Below are positions 15,995 through 26,319 of a DNA stretch of 64,000 nt, in pieces. The notes beneath the pieces were generated by a model, which was not told the origin of the DNA, did not search any database, and saw nothing but the letters and a program-made list of their open reading frames with translations. The translations under genes and the position numbers were made by a program. Positions within the stretch are counted from its first letter, which is position 1; every line of letters starts with the position of its first letter. The DNA is from Clostridia bacterium (GTDB taxonomy: Bacteria > Bacillota > Clostridia > Oscillospirales > Acutalibacteraceae): positions 17,540-81,539 of the forward strand of contig JAFTWB010000007.1 of assembly GCA_017465505.1 (NCBI GenBank), given 5' to 3'.

Positions 15995-18535
15995 ATGAAA
16001 TTAAGGATTGTAAAAGCATTATCGTTGTTAATGACTATGTTGATAATTGTTACAATGATATCTTTTAGTGTGGTCACCTTAAGAGCACTATCTCCTACTT
16101 ACTCTGTATCATCTTCTTACAAGGCAAGCTCTTATTATACTTCGCTTTGCAATGTATCTTTGACAGGAAATCAAAGGCAAGATATTATAAATGTTGCTTT
16201 ATCTCAGGTCGGATACAGAGAGGGAAATTACTCGGGAGATTACAGCGGAGCAGATGATGGTAGTTATAATAACTACACTGAATATAATTACTGGTACAAT
16301 AAAAATGTAAGTAGTGGTATGCCTGTGGGAGGAAGCACTGCACCTTGGTGTGCAACGTTTGTATCGTGGTGTGCAGAACAAGCTAATATTCCTGCCACGA
16401 TATTGAAAAGATCAACAGCTGCCGGCCATGGTGCTAGCTATTTTAATATAAATTTTTACTCAGGCTCATCTACACTGGCATCAAGCGGTGATAACGATTC
16501 TTACTTTAAAGGATATAACTATATACCCAAAACTGGTGATTTGTTTTATACACGAAGTTGGTCGCACGTTGGATTAGTGGTGGCTGTTAATGGGGCATAT
16601 GTTACAACGGTAGAAGGAAATACTAATACTAATGGCAGTTCAGAAGGAAACGGAGTATATAAGCGAACAAGAGCAATTGGCGACTTGTATTTTGGTGTGC
16701 CTGATTATACTGGAACACCAACTCATAATGTCGATTATTCCTTTGGAACAAATTTTACAGCTTATCCAAAAGAAAAGATTACAGCTTCCAATATTTTTGA
16801 CGCATATCATAGCCAAATAAGTTCAACTGCTTGGATAGGTACATCTGATTTGTGTACTATTTATGAGGTTTATACAGATGGATGTTGCAAGATTTCTTAT
16901 CCTCTTGACGATGGCGGTTATCAAACTGCTTATAGTAAAATATCACTATTTGACATCTCTCATACTTGTAATTACAGTGAGCTGATGTGGTATGAAGCGG
17001 TTCATCCCCATTATAATTGTTATAAATGCACAATATGTGGTGAAGTAAAAAGGAATACCAATGAACTGAATTACATCGATTCTTGCGATGATTGTATAAA
17101 TCATATTTGTGGTTATGATACACTAATGTGGTATGAAGCGGTTCATCCTCATTATAACGATTATAAATGTTTATTGTGTGGCGAAATAAATAGAAATCCT
17201 AATGAGATAAACTACGTTGATTCTTGCACTCATTGCAACCATCCTGACAAACCTAGTTTTAAAGAGTTGTTATCAGATTATAGTGTAAGAGATGATATTG
17301 AATTTTCTTGGGATAGCGTAAAAAATGCGACACATTATAATCTGTGGATATTTTATTTGAATGAAAATAATGAATGGAAAGAATACACGCATATCTTCTA
17401 TGCGGATAGCGGATATAAGGAAAAATTACCGAGTGGAGAATATAGGTGTGCGGTACAAGCTTATAATTCAAACTTTTGGAACGATACTAACACCGACTGG
17501 ATATATTCGCAGAGCGATTACTATTACTTTACTGTAAAAGAGATTACTCCTCAAAAACCAACATTGAATGGTTTTAATACTGAATATACAACAGCAGATA
17601 CCGTAACATTTTTGTGGGATAGTGTAGAAAATGCAACACATTATAATTTGTGGGTGTACTATTTAAATGACGATGAGGAATGGCACGAATATACACATAT
17701 CTTCTATGTAAATAATGGTCATTTTGAAAACTTTCCTAACGGAGAATACAAATGTGCTTTACAGGCGTATAACTCAAACTACTGGAATGAAGATTATACG
17801 GATTGGGTGTATTCGCAGAGTGATTTTTACTACTTTACTGTAAAGGATATACCTATTACAACTGAGGAAACTGAACCGACAACGGATAGCGTTGAAAAAC
17901 CTACTTTTACTGTAACTGATCCAATCGAGAATACCGAACCGTCAAGTTCAACTGAATCGATTGAACCGACTACTAATATTATAGAGAATCCTTCAGAGTC
18001 TGTTACTACCGAGCCAACTGAAACAGTAAGCACAGACCCTGTTGAAACAACTGAGGCGACTGAGCCAAGCACAGGGGTTGTGGAGAAACCATCGGAATCC
18101 GTAACTACTGATCCTGTGGAGTCTACGGTTTTAACCGAAACCACCGAAACCACCGAAAAAGCAACAACCGCTGAGCCTGTTGAGTCAACTGCCACTGAGC
18201 CGACGGAGAGTGAGCCAACATCATCTCCTGTAACATCTTCTCAGGATGAGTCTGAGCCTTCTACAAGTACATCAAGCAGTGACGAAACAAAACCCACCGA
18301 GCCCGAAGATGACAAGGGACTTTTGGGAGATGTAAATGGTGACGGTAAGGTTAATGTTAAGGACGCAACACTGATTCAGAAGTTTGCGGCTAAGATTACA
18401 GCATTGACCGAGGTTGAAAGCCTGCGTGCGGATGTAAACGGTGATACTAAAATTAACGTTAAGGACGCAACTGCAATTCAGAAATTTGCCGCAAAAATTG
18501 AAACAGGCTTCCCCATAGGTAAACCTATCAAATAA
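15995..18535 (+). CDS. Secreted CHAP-domain peptidoglycan hydrolase with Cys-rich and Fn3-like repeats and a C-terminal dockerin
   Basis: The start is MKLRIVK after GGGGGAAC; upstream in-frame codons lie in the operator. Residues 6-32 form a signal or anchor helix. A CHAP domain (about 60-225) has Cys119 (APWCATFVSWC), His191 (SWSHVGLVV) and the Glu/Asn of VEGNTN. Two Cys-rich repeats (about 322-415, each YxLMWYEAVHPHYN then CxxC) and two Fn3/Ig-like repeats (417-515, 518-618) follow. A Thr/Glu/Pro linker (620-770) leads to a dockerin (775-842). It should cleave peptide cross-bridges. The first ~1.9 kb is visibly more AT-rich than its neighbours, suggesting acquisition. Confidence 0.88.
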   Translation: MKLRIVKALSLLMTMLIIVTMISFSVVTLRALSPTYSVSSSYKASSYYTSLCNVSLTGNQRQDIINVALSQVGYREGNYSGDYSGADDGSYNNYTEYNYWYNKNVSSGMPVGGSTAPWCATFVSWCAEQANIPATILKRSTAAGHGASYFNINFYSGSSTLASSGDNDSYFKGYNYIPKTGDLFYTRSWSHVGLVVAVNGAYVTTVEGNTNTNGSSEGNGVYKRTRAIGDLYFGVPDYTGTPTHNVDYSFGTNFTAYPKEKITASNIFDAYHSQISSTAWIGTSDLCTIYEVYTDGCCKISYPLDDGGYQTAYSKISLFDISHTCNYSELMWYEAVHPHYNCYKCTICGEVKRNTNELNYIDSCDDCINHICGYDTLMWYEAVHPHYNDYKCLLCGEINRNPNEINYVDSCTHCNHPDKPSFKELLSDYSVRDDIEFSWDSVKNATHYNLWIFYLNENNEWKEYTHIFYADSGYKEKLPSGEYRCAVQAYNSNFWNDTNTDWIYSQSDYYYFTVKEITPQKPTLNGFNTEYTTADTVTFLWDSVENATHYNLWVYYLNDDEEWHEYTHIFYVNNGHFENFPNGEYKCALQAYNSNYWNEDYTDWVYSQSDFYYFTVKDIPITTEETEPTTDSVEKPTFTVTDPIENTEPSSSTESIEPTTNIIENPSESVTTEPTETVSTDPVETTEATEPSTGVVEKPSESVTTDPVESTVLTETTETTEKATTAEPVESTATEPTESEPTSSPVTSSQDESEPSTSTSSSDETKPTEPEDDKGLLGDVNGDGKVNVKDATLIQKFAAKITALTEVESLRADVNGDTKINVKDATAIQKFAAKIETGFPIGKPIK

Positions 18536-18549
18536 TTATTTAAAGCTTA

Positions 18550-18582
18550 ACCCCTCTGCTTTTGCAGAGGGGTGCGTTTTTT
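18550..18582 (+). terminator. Terminator of the CHAP/dockerin gene
   Basis: ACCCCTCTGC and GCAGAGGGGT with a TTTT loop, then GCGTTTTTT. The last T touches the sigF stop codon on the other strand. Confidence 0.9.
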
Positions 18583-19247
18583 CAGTCCTTTAGCTTTGCT
18601 CTAAGGCTTGTAAGGATTTTCTTTTCACGGCGGCTGATTTGTACTTGGGTTGTGCCTAAGATTTTTGCGGTCTGGGTCTGGGTTTTGCTCTGAAAATATC
18701 TCAGGGTGATGAGGTTCTGGTCGTCTTCGCTCAGTTCACTTATTGCCTTTTTCAGAGAAAGGCGTTCGCTGACCTCCTCTTCGCAGGAAGCCACTGGGAT
18801 TAAAAGCTCAAACTCCTCGTCCTCGTTATCTGTTCTGCTAAGAGAAAGTGGCAGATAGCTTGAAGCGAGAGCGTCGGTGACGGCCTCTTTACTTTCGTTC
18901 AGTAAGGTGCAAAGCTCCTGTACAGTGAGCTCGTTTCCTGTTTTTTTGATGTTTTCTTCGTTGAGTCTTGCGATTTTTAAGGCGAGCTCTTTGAGCTTTC
19001 GGCTGACCTTCACGCTTCCGCCGTCACGCCATATCCGCTTTATTTCGCCCATAATAACAGGGACGGCGTAGGTGGAAAGCTTAAAACCCTTGCTCTCGTC
19101 AAAGCCGTCAATGGCTTTAATCAGCCCGATACACCCTGCGGAAACTATGTCCTCGTATTCCACCCCTCTGCCTGTGAACTTTTTTGCAATGGAGTGCACA
19201 AGGCCTAAGTTTTGGGCGATTTTTTCTTTCCTTTGTTCATAGGTCAT
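18582..19247 (-). CDS. sigF: Forespore sigma factor SigF (SpoIIAC)
   Basis: The 221-residue sigma-70 protein has region 2 (GRGVEYEDIVSAGCIGLIKAI; FKLSTYAVPVIMGEIKR) and region 4 (LRYFQSKTQTQTAKILGTTQVQISRREK). The gene overlaps spoIIAB by 11 nt, and spoIIAA lies before that, so the operon is the canonical spoIIA. SigF directs early forespore transcription and is held by SpoIIAB until SpoIIAA releases it. SigG and SigB are alternatives by sequence alone, but the neighbours settle it. Confidence 0.95.
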   Translation of the reverse strand: MTYEQRKEKIAQNLGLVHSIAKKFTGRGVEYEDIVSAGCIGLIKAIDGFDESKGFKLSTYAVPVIMGEIKRIWRDGGSVKVSRKLKELALKIARLNEENIKKTGNELTVQELCTLLNESKEAVTDALASSYLPLSLSRTDNEDEEFELLIPVASCEEEVSERLSLKKAISELSEDDQNLITLRYFQSKTQTQTAKILGTTQVQISRREKKILTSLRAKLKD

Positions 19248-19668
19248 AGCTTAACTTCTTTTTGAGGGTTACGGTTGTGCCTTTGCCCTCTGTTGAACGT
19301 ACCTTCACGCTGTCCATAAAGCTTTGCATAACTGCAAAGCCAAGGCCTGCTCGCTCTTCACCCCCTGTGGTGAAAAGAGGCTCCATTGCTTTTTCAATGT
19401 CCTTTATGCCGCAGCCCTTGTCCCTTACTTTAATAGTGACAAGGCTGTTTTCATCTATTGCTACACTTATGTAAATAAGTCCGCCTTCCTGCTTGTAGCC
19501 GTGAACAATGGAGTTTGTCACTGCCTCGCTTACAGAGGTCTTTATATCGGAAAGCTGGCTTATTGTGGGGTCAAGCTGCATTAAAAAGGCGGCAACGGCA
19601 CTTCGGGCGAAGGATTCGTTACTGCTTTTGGCAGGAAAGGAGAATTTTACTTGATTTTTGATTTTCAT
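19237..19668 (-). CDS. spoIIAB: Anti-sigma F factor / serine kinase SpoIIAB
   Basis: The 143-residue GHKL-type ATPase has the N box SEAVTNSIVHGY, the G1 box RDKGCGI and the G2 stretch EERAGLGFAVMQSF. It binds SigF and phosphorylates SpoIIAA. The ATG overlaps the spoIIAA TGA, so the two are translationally coupled. Confidence 0.96.
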   Translation of the reverse strand: MKIKNQVKFSFPAKSSNESFARSAVAAFLMQLDPTISQLSDIKTSVSEAVTNSIVHGYKQEGGLIYISVAIDENSLVTIKVRDKGCGIKDIEKAMEPLFTTGGEERAGLGFAVMQSFMDSVKVRSTEGKGTTVTLKKKLSYDL

Positions 19669-19967
19669 TTTATCACCCCCAGAGTTTCTATGCCTGAAAG
19701 AGAAAACATCCTTTTAAGGTGAGGCGGCACGTTGGTGACCTCTACCTTGCCACCCATAAGGGCCATATTCCTGTATCTGCCCATTATGAGCCCTATGCCC
19801 GAGGAGTCCATAAAATCTACGTTTTTATAGTCAAGCTTAAGGGTTTTTGGTTTGAGGATTTCGGCTTTTGCGTCGATTTTCTTGCGGATTACCGCCGCCG
19901 TGTGGTGGTCAAGCTCTCCTGAAAGGTGAGCCGTAAGCACCGAGTTTTCGAAGTTTAGCTCCAGCAT
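19665..19967 (-). CDS. spoIIAA: Anti-sigma F factor antagonist SpoIIAA
   Basis: The 100-residue STAS-domain protein carries the phosphorylatable serine in FMDSSGIGLIMGRY (Ser55 or Ser56). Dephosphorylated SpoIIAA frees SigF from SpoIIAB in the forespore. It is the first gene of the operon; a hairpin at 19992-20023 separates it from folC. Confidence 0.95.
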   Translation of the reverse strand: MLELNFENSVLTAHLSGELDHHTAAVIRKKIDAKAEILKPKTLKLDYKNVDFMDSSGIGLIMGRYRNMALMGGKVEVTNVPPHLKRMFSLSGIETLGVIK

Positions 19968-19991
19968 TTTTACACATCCTTAAAATAATAT

Positions 19992-20030
19992 ATGCCCATA
20001 CCTATTTTAGTAAGTATGGGCATAATTTTT
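19992..20030. terminator. Hairpin between folC and spoIIAA
   Basis: ATGCCCATAC and GTATGGGCAT form a 10-bp stem. The T-rich tail is on the forward strand, while the reverse side has only ATATATTATTTT. It may weakly end folC transcription or be a structured spoIIAA leader. Confidence 0.5.
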
Positions 20031-20054
20031 TGAATTATTCTGTTGTCGGAAAAA

Positions 20055-21335
20055 TTATTTTTTTAAAATTTCGGGTCTGATTTCACCTGCAAGATAGAGA
20101 GAACCGCAGATTATAAGAGCGGCGTTTTCTTCCTTTGCTTTTTTGTAGGCTTTTTCAAAGCCTTCGGTTACTGTTTTGCAGGGAGTGACTGAGTCGATAT
20201 GTTGCTTTAAAATTTCTGCCATATCCTCACTTGTTCGTGTGCGTGGATTAGAAACAGGCACTGTAAAAGCAGAGGTGAAAAGTCCCTCAAGAAAATTAGC
20301 GGAAGTAAGAGAATCCTTGTCAGCCAACATTCCCATTAAAAGAACACGTTTTTTGCCGCCGGTGTATTTTTTCACTGCCTTTGAGAAAGCCGACATACCG
20401 TCGCTGTTGTGAGCACCGTCAAGGATAACGAGGATGTCCTTTCTGAAAACCTCAAACCTTGCAGGATTCAGGGCGTTTTTAAAGCCTTCTTTCATAGCTT
20501 CTTCGGTGATTTTCACCCCTGCGTCCTTGGCAAGCACCGCAAGAGCGGCTAAGGCGGTACGAGCGTTGCTGAGCTGATGTTCACCAATAAGGCCAAGGGT
20601 TAAGGGGATGTTATTAAACTCAAAGGCAGAGCCGTTTATGGTGTCTTCTATAACGTTTATTTTAATATCTGTGGAGAAAAGCAGAGGGCTGTGGTGATTT
20701 ATGGCAGAGTTTTTTATTACCCTTGCCACGCTTTCCAGCTGCTCGCCGGAGATAACAGGACAGGTGTCTTTGATGATACCGCATTTCTGCAAAGCGATTT
20801 CTTCCACGGTTTCACCCAGAATGTCGGTGTGGTCCAACCCTACCTGAGTGATAACGGAGCAGAGGTTTGTCTTAATAACGTTGGTGGAGTCCAAGAGTCC
20901 CCCGAGGCCTGTTTCCAGCACCGCAAGGTCTACCTTTTCACGCTTGAAGTACTCAAAGCAAAGAGCAGTGACAAACTCAAACTCTGTTATAATAATGTCC
21001 TCTTGGTTTAGCTTGTCGACGAAAGTAAAGACGTACTCCGTGAGCTCTGCTAAGGTGTCTTTTGGGATAGGGGTGGCGTTTATCTGGATTCTTTCGCAGA
21101 AATCGGTGATAAAAGGGGAGATGAAAAGCCCTGTTTTGTATCCTGCACTTTTCAGCACAGAGGACATAAGGGCACAGACAGAGCCTTTGCCGTTTGTACC
21201 TGCAACGTGAACAAATTTTGTTTCGTCCTGAGGGTTTTTCATATCGGAGAGAAGTCTTCTGATTCGCTCCAGTCCCGGGCGGCTGCCGAATTTATTAAGA
21301 GAATGGATTTTTTTCAGTGCTTCAGTATAGGTCAT
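20055..21335 (-). CDS. folC: Folylpolyglutamate synthase / dihydrofolate synthase
   Basis: The 426-residue Mur-ligase-type enzyme has the P loop AGTNGKGS at residues 45-52 and GLGGLLDSTNV. The C-terminal domain contains LVILDGAHNSDGM. It adds glutamates to folates, and in many bacteria also makes dihydrofolate from dihydropteroate. Its ATG overlaps the rsmI stop by 4 nt, so it is the third gene of trmN6-rsmI-folC. Confidence 0.93.
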   Translation of the reverse strand: MTYTEALKKIHSLNKFGSRPGLERIRRLLSDMKNPQDETKFVHVAGTNGKGSVCALMSSVLKSAGYKTGLFISPFITDFCERIQINATPIPKDTLAELTEYVFTFVDKLNQEDIIITEFEFVTALCFEYFKREKVDLAVLETGLGGLLDSTNVIKTNLCSVITQVGLDHTDILGETVEEIALQKCGIIKDTCPVISGEQLESVARVIKNSAINHHSPLLFSTDIKINVIEDTINGSAFEFNNIPLTLGLIGEHQLSNARTALAALAVLAKDAGVKITEEAMKEGFKNALNPARFEVFRKDILVILDGAHNSDGMSAFSKAVKKYTGGKKRVLLMGMLADKDSLTSANFLEGLFTSAFTVPVSNPRTRTSEDMAEILKQHIDSVTPCKTVTEGFEKAYKKAKEENAALIICGSLYLAGEIRPEILKK

Positions 21336-22162
21336 TTTGTAAGCTCCCTGTAAATTTCGTTTTTCTTAAGTCCGCTGACAGTTGCTGCCTTTTTTGCGGC
21401 GTCGGAGATTTTTTGCCCCTCTTCTATGTAGCTTTGGGCAAGGTTTACTGCCTGCTCTAAAGTCATCTGCTCTTCAGCTTCTTCTGCCTTACCCTCTAAC
21501 ACAAGGACGATTTCTCCCTTTAAGGGGTTGTCAGCATAGGTGTAAAGAGCTGATTTTGTGTCTGTGCGGATGACCTCCTCGTGGATTTTTGTAATCTCAC
21601 GGACAATGGTGAGCTTTCTCTCGCCAAAATAGGCGTAAAGGTCCTTGAGGGTGTTTGGAAGCTTGTGAGGAGCTTCGTAAAAAATCATTGTGCGTTTTTC
21701 GTTTACAAGTGACTCAAGGTGCTCTTTTCTGCTTTTTTTATTAACCGAAATAAAGCCCTCAAAGGTAAACCTGCCTGTGCTCAGTCCCGACAGGCAAAGA
21801 GCCGAAATAAGAGCGGAAGGGCCGGGGATTACAACGGTTTTAATGCCCAGCTTGCCACATTCTCTTACCAAATCCTCACCGGGGTCAGAGATACAGGGCA
21901 TACCTGCGTCGCTTACCACAGCACAGCTTTCTCCCTGTAAAATTCTCTGGCAGATTTCTCCTGTACGCTGAGCCTTGTTGTGCTCAAAGTAGCTTACCAT
22001 AGGCTTTTTAATGCCCAAGTGGTTTAAAAGCTTAAGGGTGACCCTTGTGTCCTCGGCGGCGATAAAATCCACCTCTGCGAGAATATCGGCACATCTTGGG
22101 GACATATCGCTCAGGTTTCCTATGGGTGTACCCACTACATAAAGGGTTTTAGGTTCAGTCAT
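21332..22162 (-). CDS. rsmI: 16S rRNA 2'-O-methyltransferase RsmI (C1402)
   Basis: The 276-residue protein has the SAM tetrapyrrole-methylase-like fold: YVVGTPIGNLSDMS, FIAAEDTR, SDAGMPCISDPG and VIPGPSALISAL. RsmI methylates the ribose of C1402 in the decoding centre. It overlaps trmN6 upstream by 8 nt and folC downstream by 4 nt. Confidence 0.95.
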   Translation of the reverse strand: MTEPKTLYVVGTPIGNLSDMSPRCADILAEVDFIAAEDTRVTLKLLNHLGIKKPMVSYFEHNKAQRTGEICQRILQGESCAVVSDAGMPCISDPGEDLVRECGKLGIKTVVIPGPSALISALCLSGLSTGRFTFEGFISVNKKSRKEHLESLVNEKRTMIFYEAPHKLPNTLKDLYAYFGERKLTIVREITKIHEEVIRTDTKSALYTYADNPLKGEIVLVLEGKAEEAEEQMTLEQAVNLAQSYIEEGQKISDAAKKAATVSGLKKNEIYRELTK

Positions 22163-22913
22163 TTTTCTGCCTCCCTGCGTTTTGCTGGTAACAGCCGTAA
22201 ATTGCGTTCATTTCCTCGGTAAAGCTTGAGTCCTCATTCTCCACAATAAGGGTAGGGAGAACATCAAGAAAGCCCTGCTTGCCGCCTTTTTTTCCTTTTA
22301 AAAGGAAGAGCTTGGGCTTTTTGTTGGCCTTGCCCTGAACAAACCTCAGCTCTTTTGGCTCAAGGTCGTATTTTCTCATAAGGCTCAAGGCGTCTGTGAG
22401 CCTTTCGGGACGCTGACACATACAAAAGCTGCCCGAAAACTGTAAAAGTCTGGAAGCAGTGCTTATGACGTCCTCCATAGTGCACATAGCCTCGTGACGG
22501 GCAAGGTGCTTGCTTTCACTTTCGTTTGTAATGCCGCCGCCTGCAATTTTATAAGGGGGATTACAGGTGACAACGTCAAAGTAGCCAAAGGGGATTTTGC
22601 CCTTAAGAAACCTTAAATCTTCATTTAAAACAGTGAAATTCTCACCTAAATTGTTATGTGTGACGCTTCTTTCTATCATATCAGAGGCATCATTTTGTAT
22701 TTCAACGGCGGTGATTTTAAGCTCTCTGTCAAACCTGCTCCACAAAAGGGGAATTGTACCGCAGCCTGAGCCAAGGTCCACGCACTTTGCTCTTTTCTTC
22801 GGGCTTGCAAAGTGAGCAAGCAAAATTGTGTCTGTGGAAAAATGATGAGTGGGAGAAACAATGACCTCAATGCCGTTTCCCAGAGGCTCGAAATGTTCAT
22901 TTTGTTTAAGCAA
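22155..22913 (-). CDS. tRNA1(Val) adenine-N6-methyltransferase family protein
   Basis: The 252-residue SAM methyltransferase has motif I VDLGSGCGTIPLLWS and the catalytic NPPY motif of adenine-N6 enzymes (VVTCNPPYKIAGG). It matches the TrmN6/YabB group, which often precedes rsmI in Firmicutes. Substrate assignment to tRNA A37 rests on family knowledge. Confidence 0.88.
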   Translation of the reverse strand: MLKQNEHFEPLGNGIEVIVSPTHHFSTDTILLAHFASPKKRAKCVDLGSGCGTIPLLWSRFDRELKITAVEIQNDASDMIERSVTHNNLGENFTVLNEDLRFLKGKIPFGYFDVVTCNPPYKIAGGGITNESESKHLARHEAMCTMEDVISTASRLLQFSGSFCMCQRPERLTDALSLMRKYDLEPKELRFVQGKANKKPKLFLLKGKKGGKQGFLDVLPTLIVENEDSSFTEEMNAIYGCYQQNAGRQKND

Positions 22914-22943
22914 AAAATCACCTTCTTAATTATCTGTAAATGG

Positions 22944-22976
22944 AAAATGCCACACCCGAAACGAGTGCGGCATTTG
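22944..22976 (-). terminator. Hairpin after the ferredoxin gene
   Basis: AATGCCGCAC pairs with GTGTGGCATT (one G-T pair), followed by TTCC on the reverse strand. The short T run makes it a modest terminator. Confidence 0.65.
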
Positions 22977-22988
22977 TAAGTATAGGGA

Positions 22989-24105
<1,117 letters not shown>

Positions 24106-24118
<13 letters not shown>

Positions 24119-24969
24119 AATATCCTCCTGAATTCACCGCAGAGCCAGGTGCTTAAAAGCACAAGGCTAACGTTGCGGCTGATGGTATATATTCCTCGGT
24201 TTACGGTTTCTATAAGACCGATTAGTTTCTTCTTTGTGAGCTTTTCGCTGAGCTTTTCGCTTAAATCCCTTGAGAGGATGGTTTCTTCGCTGACTGTCAT
24301 TGACAAGGCGTCGCTCAGAATTGCGCGCATTGCCTCAAGCAGAGCCTCTGCTTTTTTCTTCTCGTTTAATGCCGAGAGGTTTTTAAGCAGGCTTATTTCT
24401 GTGCTTTCCAGAAGGCTGAGTAAAATTTTCTGAGCTTCCTTTAAGGTTTCGTCGTCAAAGCCTGAGATTTGCTCAAGGTTTAAGACAACGCAACGGGATA
24501 GCACCGTTTCGGGTAAAATTCCTGCGTCTTCTGTTAAAAGCAGGAAGAGAATTGACTGAGGGGGTTCTTCCAGAGTTTTTAAAAAGGCATTGAGAGCCTC
24601 AACACCCAGCCTCTTGTCTGCGTCCTTGATAACGAAAACCTTGGTGTCGGCTTCGTTTGCTATTATGGAGCAGTTTCTGGTAATATTTCGTATTTCCTCA
24701 ACGGAAATGGAGTCTGTTTTGCCACTGCCCTTTGCAAAGTAAATGTCAGGGTGTACCCCTTTTTCTGCCTTCTGACAGGGGATACAGCTTGAGCAGGGCT
24801 TTGAAGAGCTTTTGCACACTGCCCATTTGCTTAAAAGCTGAGAAAGTGCCTCTCTGCTTTGGGCGTTTGAGCCGTTTAAGATTAAAGCGTGGGGAAAGCG
24901 GCGGTTTTGCTCTAAAGCATTAAGCTCTGCTTTGATATTTTCATTTCCCGGAAAATTTTCAAAATTCAA
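24106..24969 (-). CDS. holB: DNA polymerase III subunit delta'
   Basis: The 287-residue AAA-type protein has four zinc-ligand cysteines (CKSSSKPCSSCIPC, around 52-65), KVFVIKDADKRL and NAFLKTLEEPP. The usual P-loop position reads NGSNAQSREA, without the GK[ST] needed for ATP binding, as expected for delta'. It is part of the clamp loader. Confidence 0.92.
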
Positions 24970-25030
24970 AGTTTTACCGCCTTTCCTTTAATTTTATCAT
25001 AAATATAAATATATTTCCACAGTAAGTTAT

Positions 25031-25495
25031 TTACAGTTTAAAGTGACTTACCATAATACCCTGCTCTGTAATGTCCAGGTAAGCGTAGCTTGCACCGTAG
25101 CCGTGGCAGGAGCCGGGGTTTACTATGTAAAGGCCGTCGTCGTAGTCCTTAAGAGCATTGTGGGTGTGGCCGAATAAAAGCAAATCCGCTTCATTTTCTC
25201 TTGCGGCACAGACAAGGTTATAAAGCCCATATTTGGCGTTATACAGGTGGCCGTGGGTGATGAAAAGCTTCTTGCCTTCAAGGGTGATGGTTTCCGTGTT
25301 TTCGGCATTGACGCAGAAGTCGCAGTTGCCTCTCACACCGATAAAGTGCTTCTCGGGATACAGAGGCTTTAAATCTTCAAGGTCACTGTTGCCGTCGCCG
25401 CAGTGAATAACTACCTCTGCCAGAGGTTTTTGGTTTATTGCTTTTCTCAGGGAGAGGACATCGCCGTGGGTGTCGGAAACAACAAGGACTTTCAT
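25031..25495 (-). CDS. YfcE/MJ0936-type metallophosphoesterase
   Basis: The 154-residue protein has the metal-binding motifs in order: VVSDTHGD, HCGDGNSD, GVRGNCD, ITHGH and LFGHTHNA. The family hydrolyses phosphodiesters in vitro; the physiological substrate is not known. It diverges from the small-gene trio at 25554. Confidence 0.9.
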   Translation of the reverse strand: MKVLVVSDTHGDVLSLRKAINQKPLAEVVIHCGDGNSDLEDLKPLYPEKHFIGVRGNCDFCVNAENTETITLEGKKLFITHGHLYNAKYGLYNLVCAARENEADLLLFGHTHNALKDYDDGLYIVNPGSCHGYGASYAYLDITEQGIMVSHFKL

Positions 25496-25553
25496 AGTAT
25501 CACCAAGTCATAATGATTTTTTACCTCGCATAAGCTTTAGAGAGGTGTTTAAT

Positions 25554-25787
25554 ATGGCTAATGAAAAACAGATGGAAAACATCATAAAAATGCTTTCCGG
25601 TAAGCTTAACAAAAGCAGTGAGGAAATCAGGGAAAGCGTAAACAGAGGAAACCCCGATTCTCTTTTAAACAGCTTAAATCCTCAGCAGAGAGCTCAGGTG
25701 AATAACCTGTTGAGCAATCCCGAGCTTACAAAAAAGCTGATGGAAGATAAGTCGGTGCAGGATTTAATCAAGAGGCTTGAGCTCTGA
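25554..25787 (+). CDS. Small conserved helical protein, function unknown
   Basis: The 77-residue product starts MANEKQMENIIKML after AGAGGTG. It is helical, with an LLNSLNPQQRAQVNNLLSN segment. Upstream in-frame codons lack a ribosome site. Its TGA overlaps the ATG of the next gene, so they are coupled. I recall similar trios in Clostridia genomes, but I cannot name a family. Confidence 0.75.
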   Translation: MANEKQMENIIKMLSGKLNKSSEEIRESVNRGNPDSLLNSLNPQQRAQVNNLLSNPELTKKLMEDKSVQDLIKRLEL

Positions 25788-26149
25788 TGGGTGAGCTTGA
25801 AGATAAGCTTTCCTCCATACTCTCTGACCCCGAGGCAATGAGCAAACTGCAAACCCTGGGACGAAGCCTTGGCCTTGATACAGGAGGGTTGGGAAGAAAC
25901 GTAAGCCCTGCACCTTCGCCTTCTCCTGTGTCATCACTTTTTTCACAAAAGGGTGATGACCTGAGCACAATGCTTATGAGGCTTGCACCTTTACTCAGCG
26001 ATATGGGCAAAGACGATGAAACCGCCTGTCTTTTAAATGCTCTCAAGCCCTTTTTGAGCAAACCCCGTCAGCAAAGGCTTGAGCAGGCAGGAAAAATGCT
26101 GAGAGTAATGAAGCTTTTGCCTGTAATTAAAAACACGGGGCTGATATAA
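25787..26149 (+). CDS. Small hypothetical protein, second of the trio
   Basis: The 120-residue protein has a Pro/Ser-rich middle (about 40-55) between two helical parts, and ends with KPRQQRLEQAGKMLRVMKLL. No membrane segment or motif is clear. It overlaps the previous gene by one base. A degenerate family A repeat follows directly. Confidence 0.75.
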   Translation: MGELEDKLSSILSDPEAMSKLQTLGRSLGLDTGGLGRNVSPAPSPSPVSSLFSQKGDDLSTMLMRLAPLLSDMGKDDETACLLNALKPFLSKPRQQRLEQAGKMLRVMKLLPVIKNTGLI

Positions 26150-26151
26150 CA

Positions 26152-26219
26152 GTTTGCCACGGTGGGCACCTACGCCTTTTGATAAACCGGATTTTATGAT
26201 AAATTCGATTTACGGCGGT
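26152..26219 (-). repeat. Family A repeat, diverged copy in reverse orientation
   Basis: On the reverse strand it begins CCGCCGTAAATC and ends GTGCCCACCGTGG then CAAAC. The outer stem is CCGCC/GGCGT, so one pair is lost. It lies between the second and third small genes of the trio, splitting an apparent operon. Confidence 0.6.
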
Positions 26220-26319
26220 TTTATAAAGGGATTTGGTGCAAATTAAATTGCAGATTCGGTTGTGTCGCCGAAACGTCCACCACTGAAACGTCCGCTTCAT
26301 TTTGAATGAGGGAGAATGT

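Noticed and set aside
17830-18195. Reverse-strand Val/Ser-rich 121-codon ORF
   Set aside because: It is the mirror frame of the Thr/Glu/Pro linker of the CHAP/dockerin protein.
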